A DNA stretch of 64,000 bases. Origin: Planctomycetota bacterium (GTDB lineage Bacteria; Planctomycetota; UBA1135; UBA2386). The position numbers were made by a program, and so were the translations under genes. The notes beneath the pieces were generated by a model. That model was given only the letters and a program-made list of their open reading frames with translations, did no database searches and was not told the origin of the DNA. Positions 33,752 to 42,790 of this stretch are shown here, in pieces. The stretch's first letter is position 1, and each line of letters starts with the position of its first letter. The stretch covers positions 1 to 64,000 of the forward strand of contig JAEUHP010000223.1 in the NCBI GenBank assembly GCA_016795295.1. Reading direction: 5' to 3'.

Positions 33752-34468
33752 ATGCAGGCCAAGGATCTGATGTCCAAGCAGCCCCGCGCCGTGCGCAACA
33801 CCGAGCGCCTCGACGCAGCGGCCCGGGTGATGTGGGAGAACGACTGCGGCTTCTGTCCGGTGGTGGATGCCGAAGGTGTGGTGGTCGGTGTGCTGACCGA
33901 CCGCGACCTGTGCATGGCCGTCTACACCCAGGGGCGGCCGCTGGCGGAGCTGCCGGCGGTGGCGGCGATGGCGCGCCACGTGCGGGCGTGCCGCGCCGAG
34001 GACCCGCTGGCCGCGGTGCTGCAGGCCATGGAGCAGATCCAGGTCCATCGCCTGCCCGTGGTCGACGCACGGGGCCACCTGGTGGGCGTGATCGGCACCA
34101 ACGACTTGCTGCGCGCGGCGGTTGCCTGGCCGCTGGCCGTCGATCCGGGGGCGGTGCTGCGGGCCATGGCGGCGATCGGTGCGCCGCGCCGCGGCGCGGC
34201 GCTGGCTGCGGCCCCTGCGGTGGCGGCGCCGGCCGAAGCTGTGGCGGCGGCGGCAGTACCTGCTGCGGTCCCCGGAGTCGGGGCGGCGGTGGCTGCGCCG
34301 AGGGCCGAGGCCGGCGCGCCGAGTACTGCGAGCGCTGCTGGTGCTACGAGCAAAGTGAGCGCGCCGCGGCCCACGAGCACCACGAGCACCACGAGCATCC
34401 CGAGCGCGCCGAAGCGGGCCGCCAAGCCCGCCGCCAAGCCCAAACCACGCGCCAAGGGCAGAGGCTGA
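33752..34468 (+). CDS. CBS-pair protein with basic low-complexity tail
   Basis: A 238-residue protein. Residues 1-135 are two CBS motifs (MQAKDLMSKQPRAV ... VVDAEGVVVGVLTDRDL and VVDARGHLVGVIGTNDLL) that form one Bateman module for nucleotide binding. The remaining 100 residues are Ala/Val-rich and end in a Ser/Thr stretch followed by PKRAAKPAAKPKPRAKGRG, a histone-H1-like basic tail that could contact nucleic acid or acidic lipid. It ends 12 bp before the Mla permease gene, suggesting that it belongs to the same transcription unit. The short DNA repeats (CGAGCACCA) in the tail coding part are likely slippage products. Confidence 0.75.
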   Translation: MQAKDLMSKQPRAVRNTERLDAAARVMWENDCGFCPVVDAEGVVVGVLTDRDLCMAVYTQGRPLAELPAVAAMARHVRACRAEDPLAAVLQAMEQIQVHRLPVVDARGHLVGVIGTNDLLRAAVAWPLAVDPGAVLRAMAAIGAPRRGAALAAAPAVAAPAEAVAAAAVPAAVPGVGAAVAAPRAEAGAPSTASAAGATSKVSAPRPTSTTSTTSIPSAPKRAAKPAAKPKPRAKGRG

Positions 34469-34480
34469 TCGCCGAAGGCG

Positions 34481-35626
34481 ATGGGCTCCGGAGCCTTCAC
34501 CCTGGCCAGTGAGCCACCGCCGTCCGGCGTCCAAGTGCCGGACGGGGGGGAGTGGCGGCATCTGCGCGGTCGCGTCACGCTGGCCGAAGGGGCGCGGCTG
34601 TGGGCCGAGCTGCGCCTCGAACTGCGCCGCCATCCGCGCCTGCACCTGGAGCTCGCCGGGGTCGATCGCATGGACGGTGGTGCCGCGGCGTTGTTGCAGG
34701 CTCTGCGCGCCCAGCAGGCGGCCAGTGGTGGTTGCCTCGAGTTCCACGGTGCGCCCGCCGACGTCGCAGCGCTGCTCGAACGCTACGCCTGCGATGGCGT
34801 GGACCACTGCACCCGAACGGCGCCGCGCGAGCCCGGGCTCTTGACCGACGTCGGCAACTTCGCAGCGCAGGCGGTGGCGAACACGCGCAGCATTCTCGGC
34901 TTCCTGGGCGATTTGGTGCACGGCTTGTGGCGGGCGGCGTTGGCGCCGCGCACCGTGCACTTCGGCGATTTCGGCCGGTTGCTCGAACGCGCCGGCGCCG
35001 ATGGTGTGCCGATCATCGCCCTGATCCTGTTCCTGGTCGGCGCGGTGCTCGGCCTGCAGGGCGCGATGCAGCTGCACCGGTTCGGCGGCGACGCGTTCCT
35101 GGCCAGCTTGGTGGGGCTGTCGGTGGTGCGCGAGTTCGGGCCGCTGCTCACGGCGATCCTGATCACCGGCCGCTCGGGGGCCGGCTACGCGGCCGAGCTG
35201 GGCACCATGGCGGTGAACGAGGAGATCGACGCGCTGCGCACGCTCGGCCAGGATCCGCAGCGCTTCCTGGTGTTCCCGCGCGTGCTGGCGCTGGTGGCGG
35301 TGGTGCCGCTGTTGACCTTGCTGGCCGACCTGGCGGGCATCGTGGGGGGCTGGCTGGTGGCGTTGTGGTATCTGGAGCAGCCGAGTGTGGTCTACGTGCA
35401 GACGCTGAAGGCCGCGGTGCGGGTCGGCGACGTGGGCACGGGGCTGCTGAAGAGCGTCGCGTTCGCCGCGGCGATCGGGCTGGTGGCGTGCCAGCGCGGC
35501 TTGGCCACCCGCGGCGGTGCCGAGGGCGTGGGCAATGCCACGACTTCGGCGGTGGTGACCTCGTTGTTCACCCTGGTGGTGATCGACGCGGTGTTGACCA
35601 ACGTGTTCTCGCTGCTGGGGTGGTGA
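34481..35626 (+). CDS. MlaE-type ABC permease with N-terminal STAS-like domain
   Basis: A 381-residue inner membrane permease of the Mla/Mce lipid transport family. Residues about 1-115 form a STAS-like domain (FTLASEPPPSGVQV ... LAGVDRMDGGAAALLQ), here fused in cis, where other species use a separate MlaB. Residues about 130-381 are the MlaE core with the family segments VGLSVVREFGPLLTAIL, GRSGAGYAAELGTM and VNEEIDALRTLG. It moves phospholipids between inner and outer membrane with the ATPase and MCE protein encoded next. The genes are packed: the stop is immediately followed by the ATPase ATG. Confidence 0.9.
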   Translation: MGSGAFTLASEPPPSGVQVPDGGEWRHLRGRVTLAEGARLWAELRLELRRHPRLHLELAGVDRMDGGAAALLQALRAQQAASGGCLEFHGAPADVAALLERYACDGVDHCTRTAPREPGLLTDVGNFAAQAVANTRSILGFLGDLVHGLWRAALAPRTVHFGDFGRLLERAGADGVPIIALILFLVGAVLGLQGAMQLHRFGGDAFLASLVGLSVVREFGPLLTAILITGRSGAGYAAELGTMAVNEEIDALRTLGQDPQRFLVFPRVLALVAVVPLLTLLADLAGIVGGWLVALWYLEQPSVVYVQTLKAAVRVGDVGTGLLKSVAFAAAIGLVACQRGLATRGGAEGVGNATTSAVVTSLFTLVVIDAVLTNVFSLLGW

Positions 35627-36382
35627 ATGGCCAGGGTCCTGCAAGTGCGTGACGTGGCGGTTGGATACGGCGCCGAGCCGTTGCTCGAAGAGCTGTCGTT
35701 CGACGTGCAGCGCGGCGAAGTGTTCGCGATCCTCGGTGGTTCCGGTTCGGGCAAGTCGACCTTGCTGCGCACCTTGATCGGCTTGCAGGAGCCGTTGCAC
35801 GGCCGGGTGCACTTCACCGGCATCGGTCCGCCGGCGAAGGCGATGGAGCCGCCGCGCTTCGGGGTGCTGTTCCAGTCGTCGGCGCTGTTCGGCTCGTCGA
35901 CGCTGCTGCAGAACGTGCTGCTGCCGCTGCAGAAGTGGACCGACCTGCCGCCCGACGCCGCCGCTGCGGTGGCGATGGCGCGCTTGCGGCTGGTGGGCCT
36001 CGACCGCTACGCGCACCACCTGCCTGCCGAGGTGTCCGGCGGCATGAAGAAGCGCGCCGGGATCGCCCGGGCGCTGGCCCTCGATCCGCCGCTGCTGTTC
36101 CTCGACGAACCGTCGGCCGGCCTCGACCCGATCACGGCTGCCGAGCTCGACGAACTGATCGTGGCGCTGGCGCAGAAACTCGGTGTTACCATCGTGCTGG
36201 TGACGCACGAACTGCCGAGCCTCATGCGGGTCGCCGACCAGTGCATCCTGCTCGACCGCAGCGCCCGGGGCATCGTGGCCCGTGGCGCGCCCCACGACCT
36301 CGCCGAGCGCAGCGTCGACCTGCGCGTGCAGGCGTTCTTCCGCCGCCAGACGCTGGCCGCCGTGCAGCGGAGGATGCCATGA
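35627..36382 (+). CDS. MlaF-type ABC transporter ATPase
   Basis: A 251-residue ATPase for the lipid transporter. Walker A is GGSGSGKST, signature VSGGMKKRAGIARAL (the Mla/Mce-type GGMKKR form), Walker B LLFLDEPSAGLDP, followed by a switch-like VTHE. It would energise phospholipid movement in the MlaFE complex. Its last codons overlap the start of the MCE protein gene by ATGA. Confidence 0.93.
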   Translation: MARVLQVRDVAVGYGAEPLLEELSFDVQRGEVFAILGGSGSGKSTLLRTLIGLQEPLHGRVHFTGIGPPAKAMEPPRFGVLFQSSALFGSSTLLQNVLLPLQKWTDLPPDAAAAVAMARLRLVGLDRYAHHLPAEVSGGMKKRAGIARALALDPPLLFLDEPSAGLDPITAAELDELIVALAQKLGVTIVLVTHELPSLMRVADQCILLDRSARGIVARGAPHDLAERSVDLRVQAFFRRQTLAAVQRRMP

Positions 36383-37380
36383 GCGCGCCAGCCAACCGCT
36401 GGAAGTTGGGCTTGTTCGTGATCGCCGGGTGTGCGGTGGGCCTCGGCGCCCTGAGCTGGCTCGGCGCTACGGGTCTGCAGCGGCCGAAGCGCCAGGTCTG
36501 GGCCTACTTCGACGAAGCGCTGACCGGGCTCGAAGACGGTTCGCCGGTGCGCTTCCGCGGGGTGCGCATCGGCGCCGTCGAGGCGATTCGCGTCGGTCGC
36601 GACCAGAAGCACTTGGCCGTGCAGATGGGCTTGTTCGCCGAGTACCTGCCCGAGTTGGGCCTGGTGCTCGACCAGCCGACCGGCAGCGAACCACTGCAGA
36701 CCGATCTGCGCGCCCAGGTGGTCATGTCGTGGGTGACCGGCACCGCCTTCGTGCAGGTGGACTTCTTCCGCGACCCGGCCACCGGGCCGCAGAAGCTGCC
36801 GTTCGCCTGTGCGCCGAACACTTTGCGCACCGTGCCCAGCACCGCGAAGAGTTTCGAGGACGCCGGGCGGGAAGTGCTGCGCGATCTGCCGGCTTTGGTC
36901 GGCGAAGTGCGCGAACTGGTGCAGCTGCTGCACCGCGACGTCACGGCAGCTGCGCTCCCGGCGCTGGCCGAGCGGCTGCAGAGCACCCTGACGGCGGCCG
37001 AGCAGCAGCTCGGCGAGCTGCGCAGGCGCGACACCGTGGCCAGCGTCACCGACGCGTTCGCCGAAGTGGGAGCCGCCGCGCGCTCGCTGCGCGCCGACCA
37101 GGGGGCGCTCGGTGCGGCGGTGGCCGAGCTGCAAGGACTTGCCGCGGACCTGCGCGGTGAACTGCGGCGCGCCGACCTGGCGGCCACGTTCGCCACGGGG
37201 CGCGCTGCAGTCGGCGAAGTGCAGGACGTCGCGCGGGGCGCGGCTGCCGAACTCGCCACGCTGCGGGCCGCGGTGGCCGCGGTGGGGCGCCTCGCCGCCC
37301 TGCTCGAACAGGATCCTGCGGCGCTGTTGCGCGGCCGTGCGGCACCGGCGCGTTCGCCGCTCACCGAGAATCCGCGATGA
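36379..37380 (+). CDS. MlaD-type MCE domain protein
   Basis: A 333-residue periplasmic substrate-binding component. An N-terminal transmembrane anchor (WKLGLFVIAGCAVGLGALSWL) is followed by one MCE domain at about residues 38-125 (VWAYFDEALTGLEDGSPVRFRGVRIGAVEAIRV), then a long alpha-helical, probably coiled-coil region of Ala/Leu/Arg (about 160-310). MlaD hexamers form a channel for lipid between the membranes. It overlaps the lipoprotein gene by ATGA. Confidence 0.9.
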   Translation: MSAPANRWKLGLFVIAGCAVGLGALSWLGATGLQRPKRQVWAYFDEALTGLEDGSPVRFRGVRIGAVEAIRVGRDQKHLAVQMGLFAEYLPELGLVLDQPTGSEPLQTDLRAQVVMSWVTGTAFVQVDFFRDPATGPQKLPFACAPNTLRTVPSTAKSFEDAGREVLRDLPALVGEVRELVQLLHRDVTAAALPALAERLQSTLTAAEQQLGELRRRDTVASVTDAFAEVGAAARSLRADQGALGAAVAELQGLAADLRGELRRADLAATFATGRAAVGEVQDVARGAAAELATLRAAVAAVGRLAALLEQDPAALLRGRAAPARSPLTENPR

Positions 37381-37925
37381 ACCGATCGCCGTCTGCGTGT
37401 CGTTCTTGGCTCCTGCGCCACGCCGGCGGGCTGGCGCTCGGCGTGTCGTGTGCCGGCCTCGCCGGGTGCCTCGCCACCAATCCGCCGGCGCCAGCGCCGC
37501 GGTGGTTCGATCCGCGGCCGGCGGCGGCGGCGCTGTCGCCGGCCTGCCGGGTGGCGTTCCGCGTCACCGCGGCGCCGCACCTCGGCCGTGAGTTCGCGGT
37601 GCGCACCGGCGAGCGGGAGCTGGCGTTCGACGGGCTGCATCAGTGGCTCGACACCCCGCGTGACGTGGTCGAGCAGGCGGTGGCGCGTGCGTTCGGGCCG
37701 CCCGAGCCGGGGGCGCCGAGCGTGGAGCTGCACGTGGTGGCGTTCGAGATCGATCGCACGGCCACGCCGCGCGCACGGGTGCGCCTGCTGTGGCGCAAGG
37801 CCGGTGAGTCGGTGCAGGAGCTGCGTGCCGAAGCGGCGGCGGCGAGCCTGCAGCCTGGCGACTGCGCGGCAGCGATGGCGTTGGCCCTGGCGCAGTTGCT
37901 CGGCGAGCTGGCGAAGAAGGTGTGA
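37377..37925 (+). CDS. ABC-type transport auxiliary lipoprotein
   Basis: A 182-residue lipoprotein that completes the Mla operon. The signal ends with the lipobox LAGC (Cys31). The mature domain (FDPRPAAAALSPACRVAFRVTAAPHL ... VARAFG) is similar in layout to the ABC_trans_aux/PqiC-like family, which helps lipid carriers in the periplasm. The start overlaps the MCE gene stop. It converges closely with mutM. Confidence 0.7.
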   Translation: MNRSPSACRSWLLRHAGGLALGVSCAGLAGCLATNPPAPAPRWFDPRPAAAALSPACRVAFRVTAAPHLGREFAVRTGERELAFDGLHQWLDTPRDVVEQAVARAFGPPEPGAPSVELHVVAFEIDRTATPRARVRLLWRKAGESVQELRAEAAAASLQPGDCAAAMALALAQLLGELAKKV

Positions 37926-37935
37926 GGCCGCCGCC

Positions 37936-38775
37936 TCAGCGCTGGCAGCCGCTGCACCAGTAGGTGCTGCGGTTGCCGTGGATCGCGCGGCGGATCGGTG
38001 CGGCGCAGCGCCGGCACGGCGCGCCGGCGCGTTCGTACACGGCGAGTTCGCGGGCGAAGAAGCCGGCGTCTTCGGCCACCCCGACATAGTCGCGGAACGA
38101 AGTGCCGCCGGCCGCGATCGCCGCCTGCAACACGGCGCGGATGGCGTTCGCCAGGGCTGCGCATTCGGCCTTGGTCAGGCTGCCGGCGGCGCGGCCGGGG
38201 CGCACGCCGGCCCGCCAACAAGCTTCGCTCGCGTAGATGTTGCCGACGCCGACCAGCACCTGGCTGTCCATCAGCAGCTGCTTGGTCGCGACCCTGCGGC
38301 CGCGGGTGGCTCGGTGCAGGAAAGCGCCGTCGAAGTCCGCCGCCAGCGGCTCTGGGCCGAGCTTGGCCAGCAGCGGGTGGGTGGCCAACCGAGCCCCTGC
38401 CGCGACGTCGAGGGCACCGAAGCGCCGCGGGTCGACGAAGCGCACCAGCCGGTCGCCGAAGTCGAAGCGCCAGTGTTCGTGGTTGCGATACTCCGGCCGC
38501 GGACCCGGCTCCGCGCACGGTTCGACCAGGAACCGCCCGGTCATGCCGAGGTGCACCAGGGCCACGGGCTGGCCGCTGCCGTCGAAATGCAACAACAGAT
38601 ACTTCGAACGGCGCGCGACTGCCGTGCAGCGGCGACCGACCAGCCCTTGCACGGCGGCGACCGGGATCGGCCACCGGAGGTCCGGCCGCTGCAGGTGCAC
38701 GTGCAGCAGGCGGCGGCCCACCAAGTGCGGTTCGGCGCCGGCGCGCACGGTCTCGACTTCGGGCAGTTCGGGCAC
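37936..38775 (-). CDS. mutM: Formamidopyrimidine-DNA glycosylase
   Basis: A 279-residue base-excision repair enzyme that removes oxidised purines and nicks the strand. The start is a GTG giving (M)PELPEVETVR: after Met removal, Pro2 is the catalytic nucleophile and Glu3 assists. Other family marks are the helix-two-turn-helix Asn/Tyr motif LVGVGNIYASEACW and a C-terminal zinc finger CRRCAAPIRRAIHGNRSTYWC(SGC). It is divergent from the methylmalonyl-CoA epimerase gene. Confidence 0.95.
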   Translation of the reverse strand: MPELPEVETVRAGAEPHLVGRRLLHVHLQRPDLRWPIPVAAVQGLVGRRCTAVARRSKYLLLHFDGSGQPVALVHLGMTGRFLVEPCAEPGPRPEYRNHEHWRFDFGDRLVRFVDPRRFGALDVAAGARLATHPLLAKLGPEPLAADFDGAFLHRATRGRRVATKQLLMDSQVLVGVGNIYASEACWRAGVRPGRAAGSLTKAECAALANAIRAVLQAAIAAGGTSFRDYVGVAEDAGFFARELAVYERAGAPCRRCAAPIRRAIHGNRSTYWCSGCQR

Positions 38776-38850
38776 GGGCGGCAGGATCGCGGGGAAGGTG
38801 CTGCCTTGCAACCGCGGCGTCGCTAGCATCGCCCCGCCTCCACCACCGCC

Positions 38851-39276
38851 ATGGCATCCGTTCCGACCCCGAAGGGCCTGCACCACGTGGGCATCGCCGT
38901 CCGTTCGCTCGCCGAGGCTCTGCCGCACTGGACCGAGGGCTTTGGCCTGGTGCTGCAGAGCATCGAAGCAGTGCCCACCGAGAAGGTGAAGGTGGCCGTG
39001 CTGCGCGCCGGCCCGCTGCGCATCGAACTGCTCGAGCCGACCTCCAGCGACTCGCCGATCGCCAAGTTCCTGGACAAACGTGGTCCCGGTGTGCACCACC
39101 TCGCGTTCGAGGTCGCGGACTGCCAGGCGCAGATCACTGCGCTGCAAGGCGCGGCCGCGCCGTTGCTCGACCAGGCGCCGCGGCCAGGCGCGCACGACTG
39201 CAAGGTTGCGTTCGTGCACCCCAAACATCTGGGCTCGGTGCTCGCCGAGCTCGTCGAGGATCCTCACCATGAATGA
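38851..39276 (+). CDS. mce: Methylmalonyl-CoA epimerase
   Basis: A 141-residue vicinal-oxygen-chelate protein that interconverts (R)- and (S)-methylmalonyl-CoA. It has two beta-alpha-beta-beta-beta repeats, beginning [16 protein letters not shown] and [18 protein letters not shown], with metal-ligand His and Glu in HHVGI, ELLEP and HHLAF. It overlaps the next gene by 8 bp, coupling it to the carboxyltransferase, which is the classical context in propionate and odd-chain metabolism. Confidence 0.92.
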   Translation: MASVPTPKGLHHVGIAVRSLAEALPHWTEGFGLVLQSIEAVPTEKVKVAVLRAGPLRIELLEPTSSDSPIAKFLDKRGPGVHHLAFEVADCQAQITALQGAAAPLLDQAPRPGAHDCKVAFVHPKHLGSVLAELVEDPHHE

Positions 39277-40819
39277 CGCCACCAAGAAGCTGCAGGAGCT
39301 GCGCGAGAAGTCGCTGCTCGGCGGCGGCCAGGACCGCATCGATGCCCAGCACCAGAAGGGCAAGTTGACCGCGCGCGAACGCATCGACCTGCTGGTCGAT
39401 GCCGGCACGTTCGTCGAGATCGACCGGTTCGTCACGCATCGCTGCCGAGACTTCGGCATGGATGCCGAGAAGAACCAGATCCTCGGCGACGGCGTGGTCA
39501 CCGGCAGCGCCCGCATCGACGGGCGTCCGGTCTACCTGTACTCGCAGGACTTCACCGTGTTCGGCGGCAGTCTGTCGGAGACCCATGCCGCCAAGATCTG
39601 CAAGATCATGGATCTCGCGGTGAAGATGGGGGTGCCGGTGATCGGCCTCAACGACTCGGGCGGTGCGCGCATCCAGGAGGGTGTGGTGTCCCTCGGTGGT
39701 TACGCCGACATCTTCCTGCGCAACACGCTGGCCAGTGGCGTGGTGCCGCAGATCAGCGCGATCATGGGGCCGTGTGCCGGTGGCGCGGTCTACAGCCCGG
39801 CGATCACGGACTTCATCCTGATGGTCGAGGGCACCAGCTTCATGCACATCACCGGGCCCGACGTGGTGAAGACGGTGACCCACGAAGACACCACCAGCGA
39901 AGAACTCGGTGGGGCACGTGTGCACAGCGAGGTGTCGGGTGTGGCGCATTTCACCGCCCCCGACGACGCCACCTGCCTGCTGCAGGTGCGCGAGCTGCTC
40001 TCCTACCTGCCGCTCAACAACGGCGACGATCCGCCGTTCCGCCCGACGGACGACGATCCCAACCGCATGGACGAAGCGCTCGACTCGATCGTGCCGCCGT
40101 CGAGCGACCAGCCGTACGACATGCGCCAGGTGGTCAAGAAGGTGGTCGACGGCGGCCGCTTCTTCGAAGTGCACGCGCGCTATGCGAAGAACATCGTGGT
40201 CGGCTTCGCGCGCCTCGGTGGCCGTGTGGTCGGCATCGTCGGCAACCAGCCGAACCACTTGGCCGGCGTGCTCGACATCAAGGCCAGCCTGAAGGGCGCG
40301 CGCTTCATCCGCTTCTGCGACGCCTTCAACATCCCGCTGGTCACGTTCGAGGACGTGCCGGGCTTCCTGCCGGGCAAGGACCAGGAGTGGGGCGGCATCA
40401 TCATCCACGGCGCCAAGTTGCTGTATGCGTACTGCGAGGCGACCGTGCCGAAGATCACGGTGATCACGCGCAAGGCGTACGGCGGTGCCTACGACGTGAT
40501 GAACAGCAAGCACATCCGCGCCGACCTGAATCTGGCGTGGCCGACCGCGGAGATCGCGGTGATGGGCGCCGAAGGCGCCGCGAAGATCGTGTTCCGCCGC
40601 GAGATCCAAACCGCCGCGGACCCGAAAGCCGAGGAGAAGCGGCTGGTGGCCGACTACAAGGCGAAGTTCGCCAACCCCTACCAGGCGGCTGCCCGCGGCT
40701 ACATCGACGACGTGATCGAGCCGCGCCGCACCCGACCGATGCTGATCCAGGCGCTCGACCTGCTGTCGAGCAAGCGCGACAGCAACCCGCCGCGCAAGCA
40801 CGGCAACATTCCGCTGTAG
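39269..40819 (+). CDS. Acyl-CoA carboxyltransferase (propionyl-CoA carboxylase beta type)
   Basis: A 516-residue carboxyltransferase with the two-crotonase-fold architecture. Signatures are [73 protein letters not shown]-like segments ([14 protein letters not shown]) and the terminal MLIQALDLL. It transfers CO2 from carboxybiotin to propionyl-CoA or the reverse. It could be the PCC beta subunit or the alpha subunit of a methylmalonyl-CoA decarboxylase; its adjacency to the epimerase favours the methylmalonyl branch but cannot decide between them. No biotin carboxylase gene is in the window. Confidence 0.9.
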   Translation: MNDATKKLQELREKSLLGGGQDRIDAQHQKGKLTARERIDLLVDAGTFVEIDRFVTHRCRDFGMDAEKNQILGDGVVTGSARIDGRPVYLYSQDFTVFGGSLSETHAAKICKIMDLAVKMGVPVIGLNDSGGARIQEGVVSLGGYADIFLRNTLASGVVPQISAIMGPCAGGAVYSPAITDFILMVEGTSFMHITGPDVVKTVTHEDTTSEELGGARVHSEVSGVAHFTAPDDATCLLQVRELLSYLPLNNGDDPPFRPTDDDPNRMDEALDSIVPPSSDQPYDMRQVVKKVVDGGRFFEVHARYAKNIVVGFARLGGRVVGIVGNQPNHLAGVLDIKASLKGARFIRFCDAFNIPLVTFEDVPGFLPGKDQEWGGIIIHGAKLLYAYCEATVPKITVITRKAYGGAYDVMNSKHIRADLNLAWPTAEIAVMGAEGAAKIVFRREIQTAADPKAEEKRLVADYKAKFANPYQAAARGYIDDVIEPRRTRPMLIQALDLLSSKRDSNPPRKHGNIPL

Positions 40820-40943
40820 CGCGGTTCGGCGGCGGCTCGGTTCCGCGGCGGCTGTCCATCCCGGCGCGGGCCACGATCCGCTGTGGGCCCCTCCCTCCCT
40901 CGGCCAGCACCGCGTCCGCTCGGCGGCTGCGGCTGGCCCCTCA

Positions 40944-40972
40944 GCTCACAGCTTCCCGCCGCTCACAGCTTC
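40944..40972 (-). repeat. Short direct repeat duplicating a gene end
   Basis: GCTCACAGCTTC occurs twice, 17 bp apart. One copy covers the last codons (Glu-Lys-Leu-stop) of the secreted gluzincin gene, and the other follows its stop. It looks like a micro-duplication of the gene's end. Confidence 0.6.
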
Positions 40973-42585
40973 TCGACCCAGGCGCGCAGGTCTTTGTCGA
41001 GCTGCTCGAAGTCGACCTGGGCAAACGCCTTGTCGACCGCCTCCGACAGGATCTGTTCGACCTTCTCCTGGTCGGCGAAGTCGATGGTGCGAATGCCGGG
41101 AATGCCCGGGATGCCACCGCCGCCATCGGGACCACCTTCCTTGTCCTTGTTCTTGGCGCGGAAGGCCTGGACGTTGTCGGCCAGGTAGGTGAAGTAAGTG
41201 TCGAGTGCCTGCTTCTGCGACTTGTTGGTCGACACGTTGCGCAGGTAGTAGATCAGCGCCCAGCCTTGGGAGTACTTGAGGCCGGCGTTGGAGTAGTACT
41301 CGCGCTGCGGCATGCGCACGAGCGTGCGGCAGGGAATCAGGTCGCGTTTGCCGCGCAGGTGGTCCTTCAAGTACTCGACACGCCAGTCGAACGTGTTGAA
41401 CTTGATGCTGCCGCCGGCAACCGTCATGCCGGCGTAGTAGTCACCGTGTCCTTCGTTGAACCACGAGTGCGGCGACACGTCCCCGACCGAGTAGTGGATG
41501 TACTGGTGGAACGCTTCGTGGAACATCACCGAGCGGCAGTAGGCGAGACTGTTCTTCTTGGTGACGTCTTCGAACGACGTGAACAGGACCAGCTCGCCGG
41601 TTGCCGGGCTGAAGTAGCCGGCGGATCCCTGCGGGCCGCCGAACTGGTGGTACTCCGACTGCGTGTCGAGCACGCGCACCGGCGACAGCGGCAACTCGGT
41701 GTTGCGGGGCGGGAAGTTCTTGGTGTAGACCTTCTCGCGCACGGTCTCGAGCTCTTTGGCGAGGCTCTCGACGAACTGCCGCTGCTTGCTGTTGCTCAGG
41801 ATCACGTAGTACTTCGTGTCGATCGAGTACCAGCCCGGATTGCCGGCAATGCTGGCCTTGAGCGCTTTGCGCTTCTCCTCGCCCTTCAGCTTGGTCGGGT
41901 CCTTGCTGGCCGCCGCTGCGACGTCGGGGTCGATGTTTTCGGTGACTTCGAACGTGGCGATGCTCTTCAGGAAGATCTCGCGCCAGTTGCGCTTGTAGTG
42001 CTCCTCGAAGGACTCGTAGGTCACGGCCCACTCGACGCCATACTGGCGGAAGTAGCCGATGGTGATGGCGCTGGAGCCGGAGCCGAACTCGATCAGCTCA
42101 CCTTGCATCTTGGCGCCCTTGAGGGGTTCGCGGGTCCAGCGCTTGTCGGCCCCTTCCCACTGGCCATCGATCCAGTCTTCGACCGACTTGGGGCTCTTGA
42201 TCTTCTCCAGACGTTCACCGAACTTGCCGAGGTCGGCCTTGGGCGGTGCCGAGGCATCGGCCGGAGCGCCGGAGGGCGTTTCGACCTTGGGCTGGATGCG
42301 GACCACCTTGAGCTCGCACAAGCTCCCGGCGGACCATTCCTCCATGAGGCCGCGCCGCCTGAGATCGTCGACGTTCATCTTCCAGCGGCCGACCGCCAGC
42401 CGATCTTCGGCGTCGAGCGCCATGGAGTTCCAGCCCTTGATGGTCCGGATCTGGTAGCCCCAGGTCTTGATCTTCTGCACGGCGTCGAGCTCGGGCGCCT
42501 TTTGTGCCAGCGACGGCGCAGTGAGGCAGGCGAAGGCGAACAGGGCCGACGTCATGCGTCGGTTGGCAAGGAAACTCAGGACCAT
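40963..42585 (-). CDS. Secreted gluzincin-like metallopeptidase
   Basis: A 540-residue exported protein with a signal peptide (SALFAFACLTAPSLAQ). A zinc motif HEAFH (356-360) is followed 14 residues on by WFNEGHGDYYAG, giving the HExxH ... E arrangement of gluzincin peptidases similar to DUF1570/basic secretory types. The N-terminal half (about 30-300) is unassigned. The C-terminal end is a helical tail, with a glycine-rich stretch (EGGPDGGGGIPGIPG) before it. Its target is unknown. Two possible starts lie before the signal; the first is used. Confidence 0.75.
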   Translation of the reverse strand: MVLSFLANRRMTSALFAFACLTAPSLAQKAPELDAVQKIKTWGYQIRTIKGWNSMALDAEDRLAVGRWKMNVDDLRRRGLMEEWSAGSLCELKVVRIQPKVETPSGAPADASAPPKADLGKFGERLEKIKSPKSVEDWIDGQWEGADKRWTREPLKGAKMQGELIEFGSGSSAITIGYFRQYGVEWAVTYESFEEHYKRNWREIFLKSIATFEVTENIDPDVAAAASKDPTKLKGEEKRKALKASIAGNPGWYSIDTKYYVILSNSKQRQFVESLAKELETVREKVYTKNFPPRNTELPLSPVRVLDTQSEYHQFGGPQGSAGYFSPATGELVLFTSFEDVTKKNSLAYCRSVMFHEAFHQYIHYSVGDVSPHSWFNEGHGDYYAGMTVAGGSIKFNTFDWRVEYLKDHLRGKRDLIPCRTLVRMPQREYYSNAGLKYSQGWALIYYLRNVSTNKSQKQALDTYFTYLADNVQAFRAKNKDKEGGPDGGGGIPGIPGIRTIDFADQEKVEQILSEAVDKAFAQVDFEQLDKDLRAWVEKL

Positions 42586-42790
42586 GGCAATCTCGTGTGG
42601 GGCACCCTACGGGACGAAACGGCGAGCGTAACCGGAACCTCGCGCGGCAGCGGCTAGTGGACGCTGCCAACGGCACATTGTTCCGAGAGGGTCACCAAGA
42701 GACATTTTCGATACAAATGGCGACCTCGCATCGAGTGCCAGATGCACCACTCTGCCAAGTTCTTGGCAAGACCAAGTGAGGGCGGCCGAT

